Shown here: in pieces, positions 49,441-59,705 of the stretch | Position numbering within the stretch: the stretch's first letter is position 1 | Layout of the letters: the number at the start of each line of letters is the position of its first letter | Source of the DNA: Anadara kagoshimensis | Lineage: Eukaryota > Mollusca > Bivalvia > Arcoida > Arcidae | DNA length: 64,000 nucleotides | Direction of reading: 5' to 3' | Assembly: GCA_021292105.1 (NCBI GenBank) | Contig: CM037857.1 | Location: forward strand, 36,123,581 to 36,187,580 | Notes under the pieces: model-generated | What the model was told of the DNA's origin: nothing | Database searches by the model: none | What the model saw: only the letters and a program-made list of their open reading frames with translations | Translations under genes and position numbers: made by a program

Positions 49441-51149
49441 ATGATTTGGTACTTGTAGAAAATCATATCTGTATTGTGCAATAGCTAAAGAGAAACTTCA
49501 TATTCAACATATCTGTCTGTCTAGTTGAGACAACTTGATGACACAACATCCCTCTTGTTCCAATGAATAGTTTCCATGGTAACATACAGTTTTTATTACA
49601 TGTATGATCTTGTATGGACATGTATTGATTTGAAATTTTATATTCATTGTAACATAACATTTTTACCTTAATTCAATTTGCTGGGTGGTGACCTTGTATA
49701 TTTCAAGTTAAAGGTCATACAAATAAAGGTCAAGGTCAGATACATATTCATTGTTTATATTTATTACCCTCAATGGCCTCATCTATATATACATGTATAC
49801 ATGTTTGTATGGCTGTACATGTATATATATACTGTGAACTGCTTTGTTCCCATAGCTACCAGTTATTCTTATTCTCAATCTAAAACTTAAATGGTTATTC
49901 AATACAAACAATGCATTCATTTCAATCCATTTCAAAGCATGCTTTATTTTTTTAACAATTTCTTTAAGTTTTCTTGTGAAAATATTAATTATGGAAGGAT
50001 TTGAGACAAGATATAAGTGTAGCTTCAATTTAATTTACCTTTCTTTTCTTATTGAACCTTACCATCTTAATTTTGATGACCAGTGGTCAGTAAGACATAA
50101 TTTACAAACAATTCTTGTATTTAAATGGCAGAAAATGATAAAAACCTGTGCCATATTCATTAGAACAAAATCATGAATCATTCTTCATTTCATCATCAAT
50201 TATCTGTTTAAATCTATAAGAATTGGAAAAGATGTTTGGTAAAGTCTACAAAGCTACCATTTTTTCAATTCAAAATTTTGGGTATTTACAGTAAAAATGG
50301 TAAATACAAACCCTATATATTTAGTATCCTTGTACATAACACTTCATGTATAGGTATGTTAAATCCAAATACATGTATATGTTACCATGGCAACATAAAC
50401 ATTATATTTACAAACAATTGTATGAAAAATTCTCATAAATTTGATATTATCAATTAATTCAGTTCATATCTTGATTATGTCAAAATGTTAAAAATATAGT
50501 GTGTATCAATTTAAAACTCCCATTTAAAAAAATCTGTTAATTGTTAAAGTAAGTTGTAGTATGCAAAATGTCTGTTGAAACAAAGTTTGCTGTATAAAAC
50601 GTCCTGTTAAGTTCAAATGATGAAATTTAATTTTCTAGACAGGAGTATAAAGCCTTACTCGCCCAATTTTCCGTAATCTAGGTATATGTCGATTCAAAAT
50701 ATCTGTTGAAACAAATCTTGAAGAATTCAGTTCCTGTTCTGTAAATTGTCCTGTTAAATAAAGTGTTAAAGTTAAAATATTTAAGACAAGAGTAAAGCAA
50801 TGCTTACCATTACTCTCATAACGTGGTGTTTTGATTTCTGATTTTACCTGACAAACATCATATTCTTGATGAAAGGAATTTTATGTTTTTGTTAAATTAT
50901 TAACAGTTCTAGTGATGATAATGTTTGAACTACGTTAAAGTCCAACTGCTTAGTCAGAAATCTTAAAAGGTAATTTAAAAATAGAATTCAATTGTGAAGT
51001 TTAAAAAGGATGGAAATTTTTAATTGCAAATACTAGTACTGGTATTTGGTGTTGGAGAAATATTTCTTATTATTTTCAGTAGAGAAAACAAAAACCCTTT
51101 AGAAAAATGAAATAACACTTTGATTTTAATCTCAGTGAATTTGAAGGCT

Positions 51150-51350
51150 GAGTTGTCTAACTGATCACATCATCCATCGCTTTGGTTCGAGTCCCACTTA
51201 GGATGATCCTATTGTGAGAAAGTTTGTCAGTTCACCTGCCTATGGTTTTGTCTAGGTACCGGTAGTCTAGTTTTCTCCACTATCCCAGAACTTACAGAAT
51301 CGATATAAGTGAAAGAATCTTGACTGGGGCTCAAAACACCATCGGTTAAG
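51150..51350 (+). mobile_element. SINE-like copy
   Basis: TTTGGTTCGAGTCCCAC is a good B box. It is followed by GTGAGAAAGTTTGTCAG, TTTTCTCCACTATCCC and AAGAATCTTGACTGGGGC, the family tail blocks in order. Confidence 0.7.
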
Positions 51351-52719
51351 GCAACTCACTCTATAATTGATGATATTTTGTTTTTGATTTATAAAATAGA
51401 ATAATTAAAATTCTTAAATTGGTTCATTTAAATCTATTTTTGAAATTTCCCACCCAGTTCAACCCCATTGAAATCAATTCAAAGGACAATTAAACTAAAA
51501 ATTAAGAAATTTTTCATAAATTGTAAAAAATATACGAGAACTAAAACAACTAGGATGTTAAAACATCTGATAGACACATAATCCATATTCTATTGCTAAT
51601 TTTCATTAAAAACCCCACTTAACCTTGTTCCTTCTATACTTTACGCTGCTCCCTCATATCTAACCCTACCCTTTCATATGAATATTTATGTATATACTTT
51701 GTATAAAACATTTGAGAAGATATCAATGTGACTTTAACAGACACATATTGAAGCAGCTTATTTTTGCATATTTATTCATTGAGAGAATATTATATAATTA
51801 TCATGTTTGCTGTATGTTTGCCAGTTACTCAGCATTTGTCTGCTATTTTGCTTTTTTTTGAAGATTACATACTAGGACTACCTCAGTGTGAACAGTTGAC
51901 CAATCGCCAGACAGGATAAAGCCACACTCTCTTCTGACTACCCAATGAAAGTTCTTGTTATAATGTGAGGGTTTTTTTTTTGTATTTAGGACATTACTGG
52001 TACTAAATTATGATGTCAGAGTTTTTTTTAATTAGGACATTACTGGTATTAAAACTAAGATTGATTGACAGCTGGCGATATGTAAATTAAGCAGTGACCG
52101 CAATCACAATGATGGTGATTTGATATCAGTGTCACCCCAAGAATTCTGTACCCACCCCAAAATTGAATTTAAGTTTGATGTCAATATTTATGAACTATTT
52201 ATATCATCAATAATATATACACTAGTATATATTTTTAAAAAATGTTAATGAATCAAATTTTAATTTAAAAAAATTGATCATATTTCAAAATTCTAAAAAC
52301 AATCCAGTAAAAAAATTGATGCCTCTTTAATTTTCTTTTACAAAATACAGTTTGTATTCTTTTTTTTAAATTAAAGTCGCAATGTTTTAGTTCCATCTTT
52401 GAAATGTTTTATGAATTAATTTTTTTAATATATTACTTTGGATAAATTTTGTGAATTTATTTTCATATTTAAAAAAAAAAAAACGTTTTACTAAAATTTG
52501 AAACTAAGTCTAAAGGTGGATTGAATATGGTCACTGCTACATTATATATATATATAATAAGTAGATATGTAGTGATGGATGTTTAAGGATTTTATTTGAT
52601 AACACTACATATAAATTGTTACTGTAAAAATGTGTCTTTGTTATTATGTTTTATATAGAGAGAAAACTGGATTGGATCATCTCTAATAAGACCAAAATTT
52701 ATTAAACAGTGTAATGTAA

Positions 52720-52809
52720 ACTGTGTCTTGTTATTGCTTTATGTCACCATGAAAAAGTGACTACAACTGTGTCTTGTTATTGCTTTATGTCACCATGAAA
52801 AAGTGACTA
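52720..52809. repeat. 45-bp direct duplication
   Basis: Two adjacent near-identical copies of CTGTGTCTTGTTATTGCTTT ... CATGAAAAAGTGACTAC, directly before a SINE. Confidence 0.9.
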
Positions 52810-53155
52810 CTATGGTAGCTAAGTGGTAGAGTGCCCGCTTCCTATGTGGGAGGTCTTGGGTTTGAACCCCTGCCTGGTCTAACCAAAAACTGACTTAAAA
52901 TTAGGTATTGACTGTTCTTTTGCCAAGCACTCAGCATTTAGAAATAAAAGTCACGGGGTCCCTCGGAAGAGACATTAAAAACCAATGACCCCTGTCATGG
53001 CAGGTGTAGCATGTTACATAACCCTCCCTGCACATTGCCTTGAGCACACTGCAAAGGTCAAAATGGCTGACACTTCACCTAAAGCTGATGTCTCAATATA
53101 AGTGAAATATTCTTGACTGGGATGTAAAACCCCACTAAACCCTCCAACCAACCAT
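52805..53155 (+). mobile_element. tRNA-derived SINE, most complete copy
   Basis: Head TATGGTAGCTAAGTGGTAGA (A box) and TTGGGTTTGAACCCCTG (B box). The body contains GGTCCCTCGGAAGAGACATT, and the tail AATATTCTTGACTGGGATGT. No coding capacity; Pol III-type promoter. Confidence 0.75.
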
Positions 53156-53394
53156 CACAAAATGTAAAGGACCGGCTTTTAATGCTTAAAGAATGGAATA
53201 TGATTAGTAAGGATTTATTTCATGTTTGTTTCATTCTCAATTTTGATTTCACACACGGCAGTCTACATGATGTAGCTAACTATACAGGAAATGCTAACCT
53301 TTACAATATAAATGATTGGTTGTTAGGTAAAAGGAATCAGGGTGTAATTGGTTGATTAATTACAGTTAATTACAGCTTTCTTTCATGCTTCATG

Positions 53395-53600
53395 TTCCTT
53401 TCATTCTGAATTTTTATTTCATATGTTGGGGTGTGGTTAGCTAGACAGGAGATGTTTACCTTTCTGGAGCACCTGTCCTTACTTCCCTGTTTAACTTTAT
53501 TTGATAAATGTCAGAGTATTGAATGTCTACCTGTGGCCTGTTGGCTCATGTGCAGACCATTTGGATTGTGATTCGGGCATGGATATTGGATAAGTATGTT
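53395..53600 (+). repeat. Dispersed repeat fragment
   Basis: GTGTGGTTAGCTAGACAGGA, TTTACCTTTCTGGAGCACCT and GATTGTGATTCGGGCATGG match 22465-22660 and 59080-59285. Confidence 0.6.
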
Positions 53601-53689
53601 TGTTTTTTATTTTAACGACTCTGACCATTTTATTTAACATTGCCAATAACTAGCTAACCAGCACACTCCAACCAGCAATTTTTTCAGAG

Positions 53690-53920
53690 CTATAACCTAC
53701 TAACGAGTAGAATCCATGGTAAAAGATATGAGGGCCCTCTTCAAATCCTGGCGCTATGCCCTGTTATCTGCTAGTCAGCAGGCGTAAGGGAAATAGACCA
53801 GTAACATCTTCAAATGATATTGTGATGAGCTATAGCTTACTAACCAGCAGACGCCAGGGAAAAGATCAGCAGTCTCTTCAAATGCTGAGTGGGCAGATGA
53901 ATTACTTTCCTTGTAACTTA
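53690..53920. repeat. Degenerate triple repeat of about 75 bp
   Basis: Three blocks resembling CTTACTAACCAGCAGACGCC followed by GGGAAAAGA and TCTTCAAATGCT. The 97-residue open frame here comes from this repeat. Confidence 0.6.
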
Positions 53921-54552
53921 CCTAGCCCGACACACAAAAGAGTTCACCCACATGCAGAACCATGTTGGTTGAATCGAACAAATATCCTGGGTCAATTATG
54001 TGAACATGACTCGCGTCAAGGCGGTGATTTTTCTGTCAACCACTCCTAAAACTTTATGAGACAATTCTGTTAATACTCTGAAGACTTAAAGGACAGACTT
54101 GACCCAGTTTCATAATAATTTTTTTAACTTAAATCTGGCAAATTTGAAATCCAAGTAATTTTGTATGTTTTCAAGATATTAGTGAATTTAAGGTGCCATT
54201 TTAAAGACCACTCTATCCTTCTAACAATTATATTCTGATTTTGTAAATATTTTTATATAAAGCACTATAAAATACTGCCAAAATTTGTCTTAGTTAAGGA
54301 TTGATTGTGAAACTGGACCATAGCATAGATGTTTTCTTAATTTAAATCTAGCAATTTAATCTTACCATCATTATCATTTATTGATTTCCTCATGCAGTGA
54401 GATAATTAAATCATACTAATTATTATGTATATACTATAAACACAAACTTTGAAAACAACAAATTACATGAAAGAAACATAAACATTACTTATAAACATTA
54501 TGTACACAGAAAGTAATATATGTTGCCGTATCTATAGCCAGATTGGGGTTCA

Positions 54553-54717
54553 TGGAGGTTGTTCCAAAAAAGAGTCTACCAGTTTGTTGAATTTAAGTTA
54601 AGGAAAATCTTAGTTAAGGAATGATTGTGAAACCGGGACCAAGGTACTTATGATTATCATGCAGTGTCTATCTAATATCGGCATTTTTATCACCAGACAC
54701 TATGGTTAATTCGTATT
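54553..54717 (+). repeat. Direct repeat, left copy (165 bp)
   Basis: Near-identical to 57299-57462; the only difference I see is one A in a run (AAAAAA versus AAAAA). Contains TCTTAGTTAAGGAATGATTG, a word also found in worn form at 54285-54325 and 13380-13430. Confidence 0.95.
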
Positions 54718-56059
54718 CGTCAGTAGCACGATCAGGTGCACAATTGCGTAACGTCAAATTTTTAAATCTGACGTTTCTTCGGACGAAATCACGGAACTTT
54801 CCTTAAATAACATAAATCATATATTTGCATTATAATTTTACAAAAGATCACGTTAACTTTGCAGTTCTGAATTGAATGAATTCATTTACTTTAATGATAT
54901 TTAGTGAATGATGAACCAATTAAATTTGAACTTTAAAAAATCAATAGGCACCAGGTATATATGACGTGTGATTCACATACCAAATATTAATTCAAATCTG
55001 CAACCGTTTAGAAAACAAGTCCGGAAAAAATTATGTCCAAGACCCATAATTTCACCAAGAATCAGTGAACCAGAACTTGATCATGGTGTGTAACTTGTGA
55101 TGGTAGGTCTCGCATACCAAATATCAGTTCAATATCTGCAGGCGTTTGGAAAGAAAATAAGGAAAAAAAACTAATTCCATTGTCGCATACCTGACGCCTA
55201 CATCACAAAATCAATAAAAGAGTACAACTTCGTTGCAACTCGACTAAAAAACTCTTTTTGGAATGTTGTAATTGTCAAGTCCGCGATTGTCACGTGCTGA
55301 CTTTAACTTTTATATTAGTTTCCAATTCAAAAATTCAATTACTGGTATGCAATATATTCTATCGCGTTTCCGATCTGGTAGATTTGCAATTTTTTATTTT
55401 AAAAATTCTCTCGTTTACATGTCAAGATGCATTTCAATAACATGGAGGTTAGAATCAAACTACAGCAACAATCCGATGAACAACGCGTTTAAAAGTCAAT
55501 TGCAACAGAAAAATCAACTACATGTACATGTAATTCATCGTTAACATGAAATCGTAGTTTAAGTCATAAATTGTCTTTTGAAACTCTACAACCTAGTCCT
55601 CTTTTTAGGAAACAATGATTTTCAAGATATTTGACTTTACAATCACCTGTCCTTGTCCGAAATGGTATCGACCGAAATGTAGGACTTAGACAAATTAGCC
55701 GTTGCTCAAAATTGTCCAAAATTTGCGGAGTATGGAGCAAAACTGAGAAAAGTTTAAGAATAGAAATATTAAAAATTAATTACGGCATGAATTGTATAAT
55801 AAATGTACGATTTTACTTTTAAAATAAAAAGTTTCGTTTTAGAGAATTTTACGAAAAACCGAGAGACTAAAGGATCGTAAATGGACTTTAGTGAATTCTC
55901 CATACAGTACAGCCTTGGTTGAGTTTCACAAATTACACACTTTACGCAAAACACGCATAACATATTTTCGTCTAATTTTCATATTCCCAGTTATATATCC
56001 TGATTCAAAATATCCAATCGAAATTTGCTTGCGGGTTTTGGTTTCAGAGAAAAAGATTT

Positions 56060-56290
56060 CTGGTCTTGTTTGCTATATGTAGTAACGGCAGCCATCTTCT
56101 TAGGCGTGGCCAAATCCCGAACACAATTATGTTAAATTCCTGTTACCCAGGCATGATGAATACAAAGTTTCATCAAATTTGCTCAAGTAGTTTTGAAGGA
56201 GATGATCAAAATTTAAAGTTTACGAACGACACACGACGGACGGCGATAGATTGCAATAGGTCAACTGAGCCCATAGCTCAGATGGGCTGA
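56060..56290 (-). mobile_element. Partial copy of the AGCTCACCTGAG element
   Basis: Minus strand reads CAGCCCATCTGAGCTATGGG and TATTGCAATCTATCGCCGTC, then CGTCGTGTGTCG, matching the left part of the element at 17933. It then continues with CTTCAAAACTACTTGAGCAA, which the other copy lacks. Confidence 0.7.
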
Positions 56291-56339
56291 AAACCATATA
56301 TGAACAGTTTTCCTGTTTAAAATGGTATTTAACACGTAT

Positions 56340-56515
56340 AGTCCAACTTAAAGACCACCTCTATATAAGGGCCACTTGCTTTTACAGGTCAGAAAAATTG
56401 TATCTAAATTGCTCTTTATTCATGTCATTTGAACCTTATATAAGGGCTACCTGCCCATAAAGCCACTTTTACTAGTTCCCTTGAGTTGCCTTTATCAGCA
56501 GGATTGACTGTAGTT
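56340..56515 (-). mobile_element. MITE relative, minus orientation
   Basis: Minus strand begins CTACAGTCAATCCTGCTGAT and continues AGGGAACTAGTAAAAGTGGC, matching the 16427 MITE (AGGGAACCAGTAAAAGTAGT). The other end is worn. Confidence 0.65.
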
Positions 56516-57298
56516 TTCTTTGTGCAATTGGTATAACTATCTATAAGTCGGTTTACACTTTCTCAAGTGTTTCCTTTTGGGAGAAGCGTATTGTATAAAA
56601 CCATGTACATTGTATGTTGTTTTGTTCTTTATTGGTAAATCTTACGAACTGTGTGTGGTTTTGTTCTCTTTCAAAAATTGAATCCTGATCTGCAATGCTT
56701 TCTGAATCATTTCTGAAACAACAAGTGAAGATTTTATCGAGAAAGACGTTCGATCTAAAGTTATAACGGAGAGTGTGCTCTGTCAATTGCGAATCATATT
56801 AAACGGAAAGCGTAACATGTCTTCACGTAAAGCATAACACAGCTGGTCGGAAAGCGTAACATTTATGCCACGCCGCTTAAACGAAACATGATATTTCGCT
56901 TAAAAGTAGAGTCAAGCTTCTGTCTTCGCAAGTTTATGAAAGTATAGACATTTCTTGAGAATTTTGAGTAGAAACATCATTTGAATCCAAAACCGCTTTA
57001 TTAAAATCAGCTGCTAAACAAAAGGACCTGCCAAAAATAGAAATGTTACAGGTACGCGAAAAATATCAATAATTCTTGCAAGATTTTATACGAGGCAGTT
57101 AAATACCATCAATTATAATGCGAATAACCTTTTGCTTTCTGTTAAAGTTTTGTTTTTGTGAAGTTATATGAAAAACCGTCTTCTTTGCTCTTTAACGTAA
57201 AGCGTAACGACCAAAATGTATGATTTTACTCAGACGTAAATAAAAACCGACGGAATACTCCGACGTAAATGAAATACGGTGTATCAGGATTGCCCCCG

Positions 57299-57462
57299 TG
57301 GAGGTTGTTCCAAAAAGAGTCTACCAGTTTGTTGAATTTAAGTTAAGGAAAATCTTAGTTAAGGAATGATTGTGAAACCGGGACCAAGGTACTTATGATT
57401 ATCATGCAGTGTCTATCTAATATCGGCATTTTTATCACCAGACACTATGGTTAATTCGTATT
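57299..57462 (+). repeat. Direct repeat, right copy (164 bp)
   Basis: Right member of the pair. Homology stops abruptly after GGTTAATTCGTATT, the left copy continuing CGTCAG and the right GTTTCTG. Confidence 0.95.
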
Positions 57463-57489
57463 GTTTCTGACTTTGTTTGTAACAGGAAG

Positions 57490-57570
57490 AAAAAAATGCA
57501 GGGTCGGGCCAGGTTACAAACCCGGGACCTTCCGCATTATAGGCGAGTGTTTTACCATCAGAGCTACCGG
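57490..57570 (-). mobile_element. tRNA-like sequence 1 (minus)
   Basis: Minus strand: ACCGGTAGCTCTGATGGTAA, ACTCGCCTATAATGCGGAAG, then GGTCCCGGGTTTGTAACCTG. A- and B-box order and an anticodon-arm-like region are present, but the T-arm loop is altered. Treated as a SINE head or tRNA pseudogene. Confidence 0.5.
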
Positions 57571-57694
57571 TGACAAACCGGTACATCCCCTCAACGGTTA
57601 TTTTTTAGTTTTCCACGATCACGCAAAATTCACGGATTCATTTTATATGGCCATAGTATCGCCACACTGACCACCGAACTGTAGCGCAAGGAAA

Positions 57695-57770
57695 TACAAT
57701 GCAGGATCTGACCGGGGATCGAACCGGGGACCTTCGGCACTCTTTCAACTGAGCTATCCAGACCGCATCA
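57695..57770 (-). mobile_element. tRNA-like sequence 2 (minus)
   Basis: Minus strand: GGTCTGGATAGCTCAGTTGA, then CCCCGGTTCGATCCCCGG, a strong T-arm stem and B box. The middle is too short for a normal anticodon arm, so it is probably SINE-derived. Confidence 0.55.
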
Positions 57771-57879
57771 TTTTATCATGTCTTCTCAAGGTTCTTGCAT
57801 GCTTTCGTTATGCCAAATAAACGCTTTTCACATACAAAACAAGTTTTTGGGTCCACCGATTAATATTTTTTAATTAAAA

Positions 57880-57955
57880 TCTAATAAATAAATAATAAAT
57901 AAATAAATATAATTACAAATAAATAAATATAAAAAATAAATAACTAAACAATACA
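57880..57955. repeat. AAATA-rich simple repeat
   Basis: Irregular AAATA/AAAT runs. Confidence 0.9.
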
Positions 57956-58034
57956 TTGATAAAAAGATAAATTTTGATTAGATCTCGTGAAAATGAAAAA
58001 TCAAATCTCGCGGTATCGTAACTTTAGACCATTA

Positions 58035-58067
58035 TGACGTCACCGGTATTGTTGTTTCGATGACAAC
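58035..58067 (+). promoter_or_regulatory. Candidate promoter: CRE and X-box-like motifs
   Basis: TGACGTCA at 58035-58042 is a perfect CRE palindrome. GTTGTTTCGATGAC at 58051-58064 fits the loose RFX X-box form RYYNYY-N2-RRNRAC. Both lie 68-100 nt upstream of the ATG at 58135, in a stretch with more CpG than the surrounding DNA. Function is inferred from motifs only. Confidence 0.35.
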
Positions 58068-58134
58068 AGCATCAAGCTACAGTTGCATTCAACAACAAAT
58101 ACGACACAGAAGTTTGTTGAAATCGAATGCAGAA

Positions 58135-58633
58135 ATGCCAAAATCAGGTAAGTTTTTTTATTATTTTCCTAACAGTTTACCTATCATACTAAAGCATTGT
58201 GTCTCATAGGACATACTGGTAACAGAGAAACATTAATATTACAAGTAGGCAAGTCAATTCAATGATTTTCTTGATGGCATTGTGAAAGGATTGTTACGGG
58301 ATTTGGATTCATTTCGACTCCGTTGTAATATATCAATGATCAATTTATTTATTTGAATATTCTGAGTACTTGACGTTGAAGAATATGGTGGTGGAGGTTT
58401 ACCCACCCAAATAGGTCTACTTATTCTAATTTCTAGATGTAATTTACACGTTTTCAAACCAAAATCGGGTGTTCTTTTCAGTGATGTCGGACCTAGTCAC
58501 CAAAGGGGTGGCGCACGCGCTTATTTTCCACCCTAGCAACCCCGATGGTTCAGATACGTGGAAAACCGGAACGGATCACGGTTCTATGGATTCTGAGGAC
58601 GTCAAGATGACGAACCCAGGAACCGATATGTAA
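58135..58633 (+). CDS. Possible small two-exon gene, 54 residues, unknown
   Basis: Exon 1 would be 58135-58147 (ATG, reading MPKS plus one base) with a GTAAGT donor. Exon 2 would be 58482-58633 after TGTTCTTTTCAG, joining in frame to read VMSDLVTKGVAHALIFHPSN, then PDGSDTWKTGT, and ending at TAA 58631-58633. Support: good splice sites, frame continuity, CpG-rich coding-like composition in AT-rich surroundings, and CRE/X-box-like motifs upstream. A G-V-x-x-A-x4-P-S-N-P stretch faintly recalls Dpy-30-type motifs, but the rest does not, so I assign no function. It could instead be the first exons of a longer gene, or a pseudogene. Confidence 0.35.
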
Positions 58634-58639
58634 AATCCG

Positions 58640-59060
58640 TAACAAACTATTCAATGAACTTCATCGTCAAAGTGGTATTATGTCCAGCTCTCCAAAACTT
58701 AGTGGTCAACGTAGATGTGGTTAGCCTAACTGTGATTACTGTAAGCTTTGTGCAACTTTGCTTGGATTTTTACCTGTGTTACCCATTATGCAAGCAGGTC
58801 TTGTTATGTCTCTGTTAGAAACTAGAAGGCATTTTTAAGGAAAAACAAAAGGACCATTACAAAATGGATGGACAAACTTGATCACAAATCTTCCACCGGA
58901 TAAAGACGGAGTCTATCCAACATATCTCTGACCATTGGTTACAGTGATTACGTGTGTCTAGTAATAAATTGCAAATAAGTTGTTGACGACTCAGGGACAT
59001 AGCCCTTAAAAGTTTTATGGCCGACATCACAATATGATTGCTCAAAATACCCAAAATGAT
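58640..59060. other. Unassigned stretch after the small gene candidate
   Basis: A somewhat coding-like stretch (AACTTCATCGTCAAAGTGG and TTAGTGGTCAACGTAGATG) broken by stops in all frames I followed. May be 3' UTR, a decayed gene or a repeat. Confidence 0.3.
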
Positions 59061-59079
59061 CTTGGTCCTGGGTGTATTT

Positions 59080-59285
59080 GACATCTCATATTTCTTTTTA
59101 TTCTCACTTTTGATTCCACATGCTGCGAGTGTAGCTAGCTGGTCAGTGGCAGGAGGTGCTTACCCTTCCGGAGCACCCAGTCTTACTTCCCTGGTTGTAA
59201 TTCACGTGTGTAACTTCATTTGCCAGTTTTCAAATAAAAGTTACAGTTTTCTATGCTTCTGAGATTGTCATTTGAACATTGACCG
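59080..59285 (+). repeat. Dispersed repeat, best-preserved copy
   Basis: Contains GTGTAGCTAGCTGGTCAGTG, TTACCCTTCCGGAGCACCCA and CTTACTTCCCTGGTTG. Minus-strand relatives are at 12855 and 16495. A 74-residue open frame across it is not considered a gene. Confidence 0.65.
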
Positions 59286-59705
59286 GTATATGTTTGTGTT
59301 TGACCTCTACAAAAGTCAATTACAACAAAATCAAAGCATTGACCCATACAAGTCAATGCATTAATCAGGGCGCATAGAGAAATATGTACCGGTCAGTCAA
59401 GTTGCATCTACTAACGCTAGAAAACCGTGAGGTTCTTGCCAGAGGTCGTATTTCTGAATGTAGTGGAGAAAAACTACTAATATATCAACATTATAAAGCA
59501 ACACAAATTAACACAAATTTAAAAGTAAATGAAATCTGCCTACTCTGAAGATCAAGAAGACCCATGCTTAGTTCTCAAATACAATCAAAAGTGATCCAAA
59601 CATCTTCGAAAAAAGTAATTTTTGGTATTGGTATTTTTATTTCATCTTACACATAATTTCGAAAAAAAATAATAATAAAGTTAGTTGTATCCCAAGATTA
59701 ATTCT

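Larger units (their letters stand above)
48499..54552. other. 3' UTR and downstream DNA without a recognised gene
   Basis: Begins as slit 3' UTR. Apart from SINE-like copies (49345-49440, 51150-51350, 52805-53155), a 45-bp duplication, a dispersed repeat (53395-53600) and a weak triple repeat (53690-53920), I see only AT-rich sequence. No open frame here is supported. Confidence 0.6.
54718..57298. other. 2.6-kb segment between the direct repeats
   Basis: Contains diverged repeated paragraphs at 54940-55150 (CATACCAAATAT(T/C)A(A/G)TTCAA twice), a minus-oriented copy of the AGCTCACCTGAG element (56060-56290), an inverted MITE relative (56340-56515) and a stretch with recurring GGAAAGCGTAAC words (56800-57210). 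No open frame long enough to suggest a transposase, integrase or reverse transcriptase. Confidence 0.6.

Noticed and set aside
52805-52880. tRNA gene
   Set aside because: A and B boxes are present, but acceptor and anticodon arms do not pair and a SINE body and tail follow.
53756-54049. 97-residue open frame
   Set aside because: Arises from a degenerate triple repeat.
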